From Oreocharis arfaki (Eukaryota > Chordata > Aves > Passeriformes > Paramythiidae), in contig VZRR01004731.1 of assembly GCA_013398015.1 (NCBI GenBank), positions 593,588 through 657,587 of the forward strand: a stretch of 64,000 bases of DNA. Direction: 5' to 3'. Shown here one piece after another: positions 11,902 to 24,402 of this stretch (position 1 is the first letter of the stretch; every line of letters starts with the position of its first letter). A program made the translations under genes and the position numbers. The notes under the pieces were generated by a model. That model saw only the letters and a list, made by a program, of their open reading frames with translations. It was not told the DNA's origin and did no database searches.

Positions 11902-11944
11902 TCCACAGCCAACTCCAGCACAAGAGATTTTATCCTCAAACAAT
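11902..11944 (-). CDS. Candidate short internal exon
   Basis: 43-nt minus-strand candidate with a very strong acceptor (CATTCTTCCACTCTTCAG|) and donor GTGGA|GTATGT. It is phase 1 to phase 2 and reads CLRIKSLVLELAV. Its end phase matches the exon candidate 157 bp downstream on the same strand. It is short, so the evidence is almost entirely the splice sites and phase match. Confidence 0.22.
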
Positions 11945-12385
11945 CTGAAGAGTGGAAGAATGAAAGCTTATAAAATATATATCCTTGTCTGTGTTGGAAA
12001 CAGCACAATTCCAAACCAGAGACTAATGCTGAAATACAATCCAGGGGCTGTGCTTCCATTCATAAACTGTTCCATTTGAACATAGGGTCTGGAATGAATT
12101 TTATCCTCATGTTCAACCAGAGAGCCACAATTTATTATAGGGCTGCACTTTTCAGTTTCAAAATCATATCCCCAACATTTTTTTTCTGTCAAGTCCAATG
12201 GAGATTAGCAGACTTTTCAACCAGGATCATCCATAAAGGGAAAATACAGCAGAATCCAACTGCCCAGAGACATGAAGAAGCAAGTCCAGTTATGTACCAC
12301 ATGGCTAAAAGAAAAGAAAACCTACTGTGTACACACAACTTCAACAGTCTGAGGCGGAAAGGCATCAGAAAGGTTCTTTCCTTAA

Positions 12386-12456
12386 TAACAGCATAAGTGG
12401 GATCTCAAATTTTAGCTCAGTAACAGCATGAGTGGGGGTCTCAGATTTTAGCTCTG
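12386..12456 (+). repeat. Diverged ~35-bp tandem duplication
   Basis: Copy 1 is 12386-12420 and copy 2 is 12421-12456. Both run TAACAGCAT.AGTGGG..TCTCA.ATTTTAGCTC, with a few substitutions and a 1-bp indel. Two copies only. Confidence 0.85.
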
Positions 12457-12459
12457 TCT

Positions 12460-15400
12460 TTAAATTGCCACTAGACTGTCTGTGCAGCAGCCCAGCTCTA
12501 CTACTCCCGTCTAAGATCTCAGTAATGCTCCCTGACAACTTCAAACCCCAAAATAAATAACCAGTGTTTCCCAGTCATTGCATATTCTGCAGCTGAGCTG
12601 TGCCACAAAGGTACAGCTTATTTACGTCAGTTAAACTTTGAGCTGTTTCAGGAACCTCCTTAAGTTCTCTAGGTAATCACTACTCTCTGCTGTTCAAATT
12701 AAAAGGAATTTAGGATTCAACAACACTGGTAAGACGAATTTCAATCTACAGGCTCGCTCTTTTTTTGCACCAGTTGTCTACAGATTTCCAGTGTCTTAAA
12801 ATATTTCTCTGGCAAAAAGACCACTCCAAAAATTGCAACAGAGCTGAAAGAAATTGCATTGATAGTTCTCCACATACAGCAAGATGGAAGAAGCATCTGC
12901 TGCCAGTATACAAGGTAAAAGCAATTTAAACAATTACAACAAAACTCCCACCAGCTTCTGGGCTAGAACAATTTCCTCCTCTGGGAAAGCAAAGGGAAAT
13001 CGGTGACATTGTCCTTCAGCCCAAGGATGAGATCCAGAAATCCAATCTGTGATTTAACATGTCATTTCTAAATATTCATTTTTCTCACAAATCTTACTGC
13101 ACCAGAAATCTCTAGGTTGATCAGGATATACTAATACAACACCACGAATCAGATTTCCCCAGTATATGGAGAAGTAGAAACTAGACTTCAGTTAACATAA
13201 ACCTTTAAAGGAAGACAAAGGAAATTACGACAGCCATGAGGTACAGAATCGTTCTAAAGTAAAATTCATTAATCTGTTAACTTAACCAAACTTCCACAAG
13301 CCAGTAAAAAGCTTTCCATTTGGTAAATCAAAGCCACTACCATGTCTCCTTTGCATTGCATTCATATATTTTATCCACTCGGTTGCCTAATAAAACAGTC
13401 TAGATCCCGTCAAGCCTTCCACCTCTCTTTGACTGACACTGAGCAGTTATTTGACAGCACGGATGACAATTTAAAATGAACCCTGCTTTGACTAGAGCTG
13501 CTGTAGAATATCTTTTTTTAACTCATCTCTAAGTAGCTCTGTTTGTGACTAAGATAAGAAACATTTTTAACACAGCAGCCAATAGCTCCATGAGATGCTC
13601 TGCCATCTATTTTGGAAGGCGATATGCCAGGAAACTGTGGTGCATTTTCATTCATCTCTTGGCTACTGCTTCTTCCAAAGTTTCTGTCCAAAGAGAGCCA
13701 AAACCAAGTTCTATGAATCACTGCTTGAATGAGACCTAATTATTCAATTAGTTTTAATGCCTTTCGTTTCCTTATTTCTTGACAGCCTCACACACCTCTT
13801 GCCCTTCAGGGCATTTGTCCACATGTCTTTCCCACAATTGGAAATACATGCAATTTCTTTCCCACCCGTAACAGCTTTCAGATTAAGAAGAGAACAGAAT
13901 ACAATATCCTGCACATCCCCTTTGGATATTGTCCTTTTTATCTAGGGAGAGAGAAAGAATAAAAATCTGTATAATCACCTACTCAGACACACTTTTCTGA
14001 GACCTGATCTGCTGCTTTGTGTACACCACAAATTTATTGCAAGTTAACTCCCTCACAAAGATATTTCTCACATTTACTTTTACCTGAATACATAAGAATA
14101 TTGATAAAGCCTCAGCCATGAAACTGCAAATATATGATCCACCTAGCTAGTGTAAGTGGGTGAAACTTAGCATTTAGCTGTGAAACATGAACTGCTTCGA
14201 AAAGCATATTGGTTGGAAGGTTTTGATGATGGGGAAAGAGGAAAAGAGAGAAAAATCTCTCTTAATTCTCCACCTTAACTCCTTGTAAGTCCCACTATTT
14301 TCTGTTTTGCCTGCTACTATATTAATAAAATAAAATAAAATAAAAAACCCAAAACAAAAAAAAGCCAACCCCAACCTGTTTCGGAGCAATGTTTTCTGCT
14401 TTCTCCCTGTATAACTACACACAAAAGAAACAATAATGAATGGTATAATATAGATTTACAGCAAATTCCTAACTATCTGTTCATCTCAGTCACTAAGACA
14501 GTAACCACAGGTCACAGTGCTTTCTCAATTCCCAAGGAAGATGACTCAGTTGCTTTTACAGGAATACTGTCTGGGATCCAGACTCATTTTTCTGGGGGAA
14601 GATTTTCAAGGTAGAATGAAAAATGCAAGCTAGGATGCAGACAGCTGAGAGACAAAGCACTTTTTCACAATTCTAAGGATCTGGTTTTCCACTTCCCCAC
14701 CTGTACTGCTGACAGAAATGTGCTGGCTGTAGAAAAACAACAGAAATGCAAACTTTTTGTTGAGATACAGGATGGAGAGATCTTGTAAGTACTGCATTTT
14801 TAGCCACAGATTTGTGACAGGATTGGGAAAAAGCGATGACCAAATTGGCATGCATTGACTCATTTGCCTTTCCTTTCAAACAAATATAATTAATGGCTCT
14901 TGAAAATCAAAATGTGTGTATCTTTAGAAGAGCTACAGCTAGAAAAAGGCAATATTCTACTCAAATTAACAGCGGTGCTCATCAGGCCTGAACTTTACTA
15001 ACCCAGTTATTACACCCACTACCTCAGGAACAGAGTAAGACTTAGCACAGTGAACACTATACAAACAAAACTCAAAATGTTGGTCTCCCTTAGGTAGTTT
15101 TTTCTTCAAACGCTGTGGCAATTTGAGTTTGCTATGATGTCATCCACAGTTTCTTACACCATCCCTACAAAGGTGCAATGGAAGAGGTACCTTGCTGGGA
15201 CTGGCTGTTACCAGGAGACAAAGAACACTTTGCAGTAAACTTCATGAGTCACCTAATGCTTCATTTTGCTGTAGTTTTGCAAAAGAATATACAGCATGAT
15301 TGGTAGTGCTGCACACCACTGCTACCAGCAGAGCCTACATGCAAAGGTCACATCTTACAAAATGGTTGTCAACTCCTTTTGATTGACTGTTTTCAAATGT

Positions 15401-15665
15401 TGCCTTTTCTACTTTCAATGCCAAAAACACCACAGAATTTCAACCTTGCACAGAAATACTTCATTCGTTAAGCAACACCTTCTCCTTCTTAAGAAGTCTT
15501 TTCCCTCTCTCTCAAAATAGAGATTTGATTTTTTAAATACATGAAACAAAGGTATTCCCTCACATGGTACCCAGATGTGCTGAGGTACATAGCATCCTTT
15601 GAGAATACACCCATTTGGATTCCTTGTCTTTCATTTTCCCACTGACTGTGCTTGGTGTGTCACAA
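12460..15665. other. Unannotated non-coding stretch
   Basis: Intron-like, AT-rich. It contains a TAATTATTCAATTAG-type patch at 13736-13759 and an (AAAAT)n microsatellite at 14325-14360. No gene supported. Confidence 0.4.
14325..14360 (+). repeat. (AAAAT)n / A-rich microsatellite
   Basis: Four to five AAAAT units followed by an A-rich, C-interrupted tract. Confidence 0.85.
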
Positions 15666-15667
15666 AG

Positions 15668-15875
15668 TTCATAGAATCACCAAATGGTATGGATTGGAAG
15701 GGACCTTTAAAGATCATTCTGTTCCAACTCCCCTGCCATTGATAAGGGCAGTTTCTACTAGACCAGGCTCCTCAAAGTCCCATATAACCTGGCCTGGAAC
15801 AATTCCAGGGATGAGGCATCCACAACTTCTCTGGGCACCATGTTGCTGTGTCTCCCCACTCTCTCAGAAATTAGA
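15668..15875 (-). mobile_element. CR1 LINE, truncated 3' end (minus)
   Basis: Plus strand begins TTCATAGAATCACCAAATGG, then GGATTGGAAGGGACCTTTAA, AGATCATTCTGTTCCAACTC, CACTAGACCAGG-like and AACAATTCCAGGGATGAGGC. This is the reverse complement of an avian CR1 3' end. About 205 bp are recognisable. The 3' boundary (15668) is sharp and the 5' boundary approximate. Confidence 0.95.
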
Positions 15876-15879
15876 ATTT

Positions 15880-18800
15880 GCGTTTAGTACACGACAAAGT
15901 TTTGTCTGAGAGACATCCTGATTCCATTTTATTTAGAGTCCTGAGTGTAGCATCAGGATTCAACTCACAGCCTTCTGACACAGAGCCCCAGGGTCTACCA
16001 CTTCAGTTAAAAAAGAACTCCAATACCTGCCAATATTAGCAAAGCTGCATCCTGTTTGCAACTCCCGTCAGAGATGGACTGAATGCTTGTAAGCTGATCT
16101 GATTCTATTCAGGAAAGGGCAATCATGTTCTACTTCAAAAAGCCCTCCTCCTTTTTATTATACTTATGTCATACTATCTTATTTATACAACTATTATTTC
16201 CCTTCTCTTATCTTCACTGCATAAGAGGGGCAAATATGGGTATTACAGATCCTTCTAGATTTCAAGATTGATGTGTTCATGATAGAAAGAGAGCTCTCCA
16301 TGTCTATAATTTTATCCTTTTGTTTTCTCCATGTTTTATGTATGAGTGTGATTTGGCATACAACATATTAATAGATAACCTACAGATAACAAGCACTTGC
16401 AGACTGCTGCATCTTGTAGTGTTCGCTGAGAAATTTCAAAGGGAGATATTAGTTGAATACAAATGAAATGCTGCTGCTGTTTTGTTGGGGGTTTTTTTTA
16501 AATAACTGCAAGAGAACAAGTCTGGACTGCTCATGCCACAGGTTCAACCCTGGCCAACATACCTACCTGAATTTCTGAAACTGTTCTGAAAGAAAGTCAG
16601 TTTGATTCAAGGGTGCCCAAGTCTGCCCTGTACCTCCACTGGTGCTTTGATCCCCAGAACTTCAATCTGACATTTAGAGCTTACTTGGTCCCCAAAACAA
16701 CAAATAAAACTTCTTAACAAATGGAAAATGTATTGAGTCAGCACTGGTTCAGCCCCACACAGGAGACACTGCAAATTGCAGAGAGATGTAGCCAGTCATG
16801 GCTGGCTGCTTCACACACAAAGAGCACAATCAGTCAGTAACAAAAAGCAGGAAGAATAATTTTCTCTCCTTACCCATTTGCTTTCCTGAGTAGGGCCCAC
16901 AGGGGATTTGCTGATAAAACACAGCTTTGTCATATTTGCCAGATCTGAGACTGTCTTGGAAACATGAGTGATGTGACAATTTTTATTGAGCCACTGTCAC
17001 AAGGGCAATCTGTCCAAGGCAAGAGCTGCTGCTCCTGTTCAGCAGTGATCCAGCCCAGCGGGTCCCAGCATCAAGCCCCTGCCACAAGTGCCCCATACTG
17101 TTCTGTTCTGGGAACACCATGTGTCCATGATAGTGAAAAAATATTTTGCAGGATTCCCAGTCAGCAATGATGGGTCAGTTTGCTTTTAGATCAGATTGTA
17201 AGCAAATCTTGCAATGATAAGTGTTGAAATGATAAGCTGAGCCAGAAGCCTGGGCTTTGACTTTGCTCCCCTTCTGCTCACCTTGCAGAAAGGCCACCTC
17301 TCATCCAGAGATATAATTATGTTTTAACATAATAATTATGTTGTAATTAAGGTTCTCTGAACTCCTTTACAGTATCAACTGGGGTTTTTTTCTGCATTGA
17401 TCCTCCAACTATTTCCTAGCATTTCCCTTTTCTACCCAGACACAGGAGCAGCTGACTGTCTCCTCACAGCAAGCAACATGTTTCTCCTTTTCTCATGACA
17501 AATCATTTTTTAATAGTAAACATTTTAATGCTTCCAGAAGCCAGCATATCATTTGGCACCAATACAGGTAGTAAAAACTCACCCTTCTCAGGAACCAGTG
17601 GCAGTTCACCTGGGAGTCTCTCCGGTCACTGTGCCCCTGAGGGACCCATGTGATGCCAGATCTCAGAAAACAGTCAGCCCACATGCACTGCTACTGGAGG
17701 CAAGATCACACCAGCAATGCAGCTGCCAAAACAACATTACACACCTGATACAGCTCAGCAAGAGGCTGATACACAGGAAAATTCACCTACTGCAGCCTAG
17801 TTTTGTACATGGAAATACTGAGGTGGAGAAAGAGGAATTTGTTCAGGATTTCAGGACGTCTCACAGCCTGACTGGAGCAATACAAAAAACCTCTGGATAG
17901 ATGGCCACATTCAGTAAGTCTGCCCTACCCAGAACATGAGCTGCGCAGATTTTCCAGAAGAATCACGGAAAGCTTTAGCATAACTCCACTGCTTTCCTCT
18001 ACCTGAGGATCTCGCCATACTTTTAGAACAGGTAGCACGCCCATTGTCAGAGCCATCATAGCCACAAGTGCAGGAACTGCCCTGGGAACTGCTGACAAGG
18101 TGCTGCAGCTGATGACCCGGGGCTGCCTTTTGGACACCCAGTTCTTCCGGATGGTTATACATCCCAGGAGGCATTCTGTGCTAGTGCAGTACACAGCACC
18201 AAGTCAGGTTTACATTTGTTTACTGAGTCATGTCTACATTTGTTTTCTACTGTCCATGCACATCAGCCAATAGTAAATAAACAACAGCAGGGACCTCAGG
18301 TCTTGATGCATTTCAGTAGGAAACGGGATAATGTCTTCATAGGACAGGAGAGCATGTCAAATGTGACAGGGCATTCTACTGTGCACTGGGTTTGGAGCAG
18401 AAAAGAGTATAACCTGCTCATGGGGTTCTCTGCACAACCAGCTTGGATAGGAGCCCCCTCACCACACAAAGAGCTCCAAACATGTGGGCATGAAGTCAGC
18501 ACTTCTAAGTGTTGTTGGTTCAACCTCTGCCTTCATCCAACCTTTACATAAAACAACTCTCATGACTAGAGGAGAATTTTGCCATCTTGCCCCATGCCTC
18601 TCTTCACTCTCACCTTTTGTGACTCCTGCCATACTAGAGCATCCCACAGGGAGGGCAGGGGGAACAGTTCCATGAAAGCAAGTGGCATCACAGCTTCGTG
18701 GCAGAGGCTTGATGCTGTAGGAGGCAGAAGGCCTAAATGGACCATCATATGCAGCTGCAGGGACAGAACTGGCTCTCCTTCTCCACTGAGGGCTCAGATC

Positions 18801-21800
18801 AGGGCAAGAGTATTGTAACTGTGCCTCAGCTGCCCAGGCTGTGAGCAGTCTTGCTTACAGGTGGCATACAGAGGCAGTGCTTTCCACAGGAAATGCAAGG
18901 AGTGACCAGATGGGCCCCTACATATTTCCTGGGGTAACACTGCTCAACTTGCAACCTACTGTCACATGTTGCTATCAATAAAAAGAGTACTGAAAAACCA
19001 GTGTCTGCTCTTAGATCTTCATACACTTCGAAAAGCCAGTCTGCTGCCCTGAGCCTGAGTGCAGCAGGGTCAGTACAACAGTGAAACCCAGTCTGATGCA
19101 CAGCAGAGCAGCTCTAATCCAGAGCATCAGCTGATTACACCAGAGCATATCCATTGTCCAAAAGTGGTTTTCTTTTCATTCTTCCCTCTGAAACCAACTT
19201 GACCCTTCTCCAAAAACTAACACCAGAATGAGTCACTTGAAATTATTTTTTAGGTGGGTTTTCAAAGACTGAGTTGCAATATGGCCCCTGCCCCGTGACA
19301 ACATGCCAGGAAACCCCTGGGAACTCTCCCAGAAAACTGTGAGGGAATGAATGCAAAACAGGCTGAGCTGTTCAGCTTCTCGCCTCCCCAGCACGAGCTT
19401 GAACATGTTGACAGCAGGATGGTATGAAGATGGTTTTGTCCCCACGAATCTTTTGGATAAACAGGATTGTGCTCTACATCAGAAATCTCTCTTTGTAACT
19501 TCAGTCAATATTTTCTTGGCTTGCCATTCTTGACAGTCATAAAACAGCTCTCTCTGGAATACACCATTCAAATTAATCAGCTGTCAGCTATTCTTTTAAA
19601 ACTAATAATAGAAGTTCTGCATGAGCCTGTGAGAGACTGAAACATGGGAATGCGAGTTGTGCAGCTGCAAATGTTTCCATACCGCTGCAGCCCTCAAATT
19701 ATTTTTTGCTCTCTACCAAGAAGGAACGAAACAGCATTGCAGAGAACAGGTTTTGTACTGTCAAAACTGCCCAACTGTCCTCAGTATCCCCATAAACGTG
19801 GTAAGTGTTTACTGACGCCTTTTAACTTTCAAGGAAGCTTTAAAGACAGGAGGGATGTTCCTGGTCATAAACCAACAGGCTCAGCTGGCCCAGGAGCACA
19901 GATAATTTGATGGCTTGTATCCTTTGGATGCCAGCTGCACAGGGGATGCCAGATTGTGCTCCTGCCACTGGCAGAAGTTTTAGCCTCCAATTCATCTTCT
20001 TGTCATCAGACTGCAACAGGATGGGGAAAAATAGTTCTAGGAGGAAGCACTGCCTCTGAGAGGATGGGGAAATAGGACTCCTTTGAACAGCCCCTTGACT
20101 ACAGCAGTTTGGCTCCAAGTGGGCAGAGAAGATTAATGTTAGATGAGGCTGGAACTCAGAATAAGAGCTGGCACTGGAGGAAAGCCAACTGTGCAACACT
20201 CCTGTAACTGCTTAGGGGACTCTGTTGTTGTCACGTGAAACTGAGGAACAACTGGGAGACTGTTCAAAAAACACTCAGGTTAGAAGCATATTTGCAAAGC
20301 CTGATGAAGGAACATGAGCAGCACCTGCCTCGTCCAGGTCTGCCTAAAACCAGTGTCACCTGGGGACTTTGCCTCTACCAGCAGTGGGTTCATTTTCAGC
20401 CTGAAAAAATACTTTTAAAAGCCTCTCAGGCTTTTAAGAGAAAGAAGCTGTTTAAACCCCAGACCGGAAGCCTTAATTATAATGGATTTGTGTGAAAGTT
20501 GCCAGATCTTGCCCTGCTCTGTGATCAGGACTGTGCCAAGAGTCTGCTTTGTGTCACACTAGCAACTGTGCTAAGTTCAGCAAAGTAACTGGGTCAAAGA
20601 TGCACAGCCAGAAGAGAGATCACAGATTAGCACTAATGAGAGCCTTCACTGCAGAGCAGAATGACAGTGCCATCATGTCGAGGTTCTTGCTGTAATTAAA
20701 GGTAGCCATGCTCATACCCAGTGCGAGCTGCACAGAACAGATCTTCTTGCGTGTCACATTTTACGCCTTGGGAAGTCACTCATGGCCAGAAAACAGAACA
20801 CGAGAGGAAACAACTGTGAACTCCTTGTTCATACTGCTGGAATTGGAATTAACTCATGGAAAATCAGGAAAGATTCGAGCATCCTCATGAACAGCCCTAC
20901 TAAACATGCAGCACTGTTGTTATCAATCAATTAATTCTACCTATAGTGGGCATAAAGTAACAGATGAAGAACACTGATCTCATGTTCAAGAATTTAATGG
21001 TACATCGGTCCACAAAACCAGGTGTTCTGAAGATCAACCTTCAAAGAAAACAGCAGAAACAGTAAAAACTACAGGGTTTTTCCAATGTCTCACAGACTTC
21101 CCATAAGAACAAAATAGAAAAGACTCTGTAGTTACTTAGAGAAAGGAGTAAGAGCAGAAACAAGTATTGAATAGCATAAAGTCAGTCCTAGGCTTCTAGA
21201 TAGCCTCAGCTCATTTGCAAAGCAAAGTATTTTTAAGTAATAAAGACAAATACATCAAGGTAGCAATTAACCTGGAATTCACTTCAACAGACAACACTTC
21301 TGCTGTCAACCTAGGGATAGAGAGTGTACAAGGAGTTACACAAGACAGGATCTTACGCAAGATAATACAAGCAATTAAAAACACTATACCTCAGAATACA
21401 AAAACTACTCAGTAGACAGTCAAGAAGAGAGAACAAAAAAGATTTCTACTGTGTCACTCCACTTTTATTCTAAGTACAATGAGAAAGCAATTAATCCCAT
21501 CAAAGAACCATGCCAATGTCTCTGGAAAACTCAGAGCTACTGACTATCCACAGACAGAATATGGACATACAGCCACTGGCACAAACATGGTGGACACCTA
21601 GGAGCAGTGAGGAGATTTATACCAGGACAACACAAAGCAACTGGCTTTGAAATACAGAAATGAATGCACTTAAAAAGTGACAAATACAGCAAACTGTAAA
21701 TGCTGAGCCAAAGACCTGTCCAGAGGTGTTATGTTGAAACATAGAGCTGTTACATCCGCACAGACTCCTGCAAGAACTACACCTGCCTTACCAGCTATAC

Positions 21801-22730
21801 CAGCAGCTTTCCTGAATTGCTCACTCCCTCAATGGATGAAAAAGCAATGGGTAAATCTTGTTACAGTTGTAGTTACTAATATATTGTATTTATTATTATT
21901 ATTTCCTACTTGTAAGGTATCCATAGCATAACATATGAAAACTTCATTTGAAACCATTCAGAATGCTAGAACATATGGAAATTATCTTAAAGGACCAAGG
22001 GAATGATGCTTTGTATTACTTTTCAAAGAAACTTTCAAATGTTACAGCACAGATCATTAAGGGAAATGCCACTCAGCCAGAAACTCTTGGAGAGAATTCA
22101 CCAGGCTTCCTGCTGCATCACAGCAAACACATACACACCAAAAATCTGCTGTTGCCTTTGGAATGACCAGTCTGCAACACCTTGCAGAGATCTTTCAGGA
22201 TTCCCAGGATGATCATCTGTAAAATGTGAGTGCTTAAAAGCAGTGGCTCTGACGTTGAAAATAATTAGATTTTTCTGTCTTAGAAATTTCAGGGACTAAT
22301 AGTATCTTCCTGTAAATGAGCCTTAGACTTGGGAAACCATCAAAGTGTTCTTTCTTAAGGAGGGAAACGGTTCAAATCAGCACACCAGCTCCACAGATAT
22401 TTCATTTCTAGTCAAAAACAGCACAAGGATTTCTTATTAATTAAACTGGTTCCAACCATCAAAGATACGAAAAAAAAAATCCAAACCAGATTATCAATAT
22501 TTGCTAGCAGTAGTACTTAATTTATGGAATCAAGCTGGTAGGCCAGAGGTGGACACAAAGTGTTAGGCAGTGCTGACAAGCACTCAGCTTGCAGATGACA
22601 GCTGTCCTGCTCCAGCACAGCCTGCTCCTCCCGCATGAGTGCTCTAGGGTAGGTCACAGCCATGACAGCGCTTTTTCCCTAAAGTCTTCCTGGAACTCCC
22701 CTCTGAAGCACAGCCCTTTAATCAAGGAAC
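15880..22730. other. Unannotated non-coding stretch
   Basis: About 6.9 kb without a supported gene. It holds a possible MIR-like relic at 17793-17852 and a weak plus-strand pseudo-exon candidate at 19721-19800. The rest looks like ordinary intron or intergenic DNA. Confidence 0.4.
17793..17852 (+). repeat. Possible MIR-like SINE relic
   Basis: TTTTGTACATGGAAATACTG then AGGTGGAGAAAGAGGAATTT resembles the conserved TTTTACAGATGGGGAAACTGAGG..AGAGAGG core of MIR-type SINEs and ancient LINE tails. Heavily diverged. Confidence 0.25.
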
Positions 22731-22734
22731 AATT

Positions 22735-22758
22735 TGCACACACAGACACACACACACT
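22735..22758 (+). repeat. (CA)n microsatellite
   Basis: About 24 bp of CA with one AGA interruption. Confidence 0.85.
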
Positions 22759-23050
22759 CGTAAACAACAGCCATTTGTGAGGAGGGGAGGTGGGATAGAA
22801 GGATCCGATTTCCGTTCATTGCACTTTCCCCTCTAGGAAGGTATGAGGAGAAAGTGGAGATCAGCATCACCATTATCTCCAGCGTGTGTTATTAGCAGCC
22901 ATGCTGAAGCCACTCAGCAGTGCCTGGCATTGTTTGGAGCAACACAAAAGACCTTCTGTTTGGAAAGTTCAAGAAAGAAAAGAGAGAGCGCCTGTGGCCT
23001 GGTCCTACAGTCAAAAGACTGACACAGAGGCTGGGAAGTTCTCAGGCAGA

Positions 23051-23119
23051 GGCTGATCCCAAGCCCTTTGAAGTTGACGGGAAAAGTCGCATGGACTCCA
23101 GCAAGCTTCGGATCACTCC
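23051..23119 (+). repeat. Decayed palindromic sauropsid-type repeat
   Basis: TGATCCCAAGCCCTTTGAAG ... GGACTCCAGCAAGCTTCGGA: the two arms are imperfect inverted repeats (about 15 of 26 positions match). The layout matches a palindromic repeat I remember from reptile and bird sequences (..GAAGTCAATGGG..CCCATTGACTTC..). I cannot give its catalogue name with confidence. Confidence 0.45.
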
Positions 23120-24356
23120 TGAAATGCACAGAAGGGAACAAAGCAGCATAAAAGTAGAAATGAGCATCTCCAAAGGGGAATTTAAACAGCACAACGGTGA
23201 CCTAAAATATTCATCATGGTTGCTGACACAATGTGGTTTTGTGATGTTTGGCAAAGTAGGAATATATCAAATTTTTAAGTCTTTTCATTAGGATATAGCA
23301 GTTGTACACTTATCATTAGGTATTCTTCTGCTTAAAATGCTATGCATGATACCCTAGCATTGAGTGTTTAATACAGCATTCAGCAAAAGGAAAGCTGGGA
23401 GGAAAAGTCCCTTTCGAATTGCTGAAATTACTACTTTTCTACTTTCTTGCCTCAGTGCCTTCTCCCAAAAAGGCTGATTTACAGCTATGAAATACAGAGT
23501 CTAAGACTGAAAACCTTATTAAGAACAATGCTGCCAGCATCATCTATTCATGAGCAGCCGCTTGAGAGAGAGCTCAACCCAGAAGAAACTCTATAGCAGC
23601 ACATTCTCCAAACAATTACTAAAGGATCCCAAGTGCAGGGAGGCTCCAAATTCTCTGCTTAATTATAGTTTAATTAATTTTCTCATTAAAGATGAGTATA
23701 GGAACATTCAAGATGAAAGAAAAGTCTTCTGATTTCTGTAACATTTCCATAATCATTTTATTGTGTATAGGAGTAATCATTGCAGTGAGTTTAAGGTTTG
23801 GGGCTGTCTAGGTCCTAAATGGTATTATTTTCTGAGAGTTAATTTGTTACAAACTTTTTTTAAAACACTTCTTGTAGCCTTTGCACAAGATTTAACAAGG
23901 AGCCAAAGTAACTCCCTTCCCCCCACCCCCCCAAAAAACAAAAAAATGCAGGATGTTTCCTCTTTCCCTGGCTAATAGAATCCAACTGTTGCTGCATGAC
24001 ATCATTCCCCAGAGTTAGGGAATCCAAGCTCGCTCCGACGCTCCCAGCTGGGAGTAAACACCGCCACCAGTAAGAAAAAAACAAAATCATCAAACTTTAC
24101 AATGGGAGGACATAACATTAAAAAGGCAATTTTTGTTACCTGAAATTTGGAGCATTTCCCTTTCCACTCCATTCTCAGATTTGTATTTCCCAGACAAAAC
24201 TCTGTGTTATTATCTGAGGCAATCAGAAAACCAGTCGTTTAGTGTCTGATACCTGCTGTGCTTCCCATAACTCCTTCATATGACCTCTCGCAGCACTGAT
24301 TCCAGCCAAAATGATTGCAGAGAACACAGACTGGCCAGGCCAGTTGTCATGGAGAT

Positions 24357-24401
24357 CCCTCTTCCCCCCCCCTCCTTCATAAGCGCGCGCACACACACAC
24401 A
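24357..24401 (+). repeat. Homopyrimidine tract beside (GC)n(AC)n
   Basis: A 22-nt pure pyrimidine run (24357-24378, including nine or more consecutive C) is followed after AT and AAs by 19 nt of strictly alternating purine-pyrimidine, GCGCGCGC then ACACACACAC (24383-24401). Tracts of the first kind can form triplex DNA and of the second Z-DNA. That is established chemistry, not shown here. Confidence 0.8.
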
Positions 24402-24402
24402 G

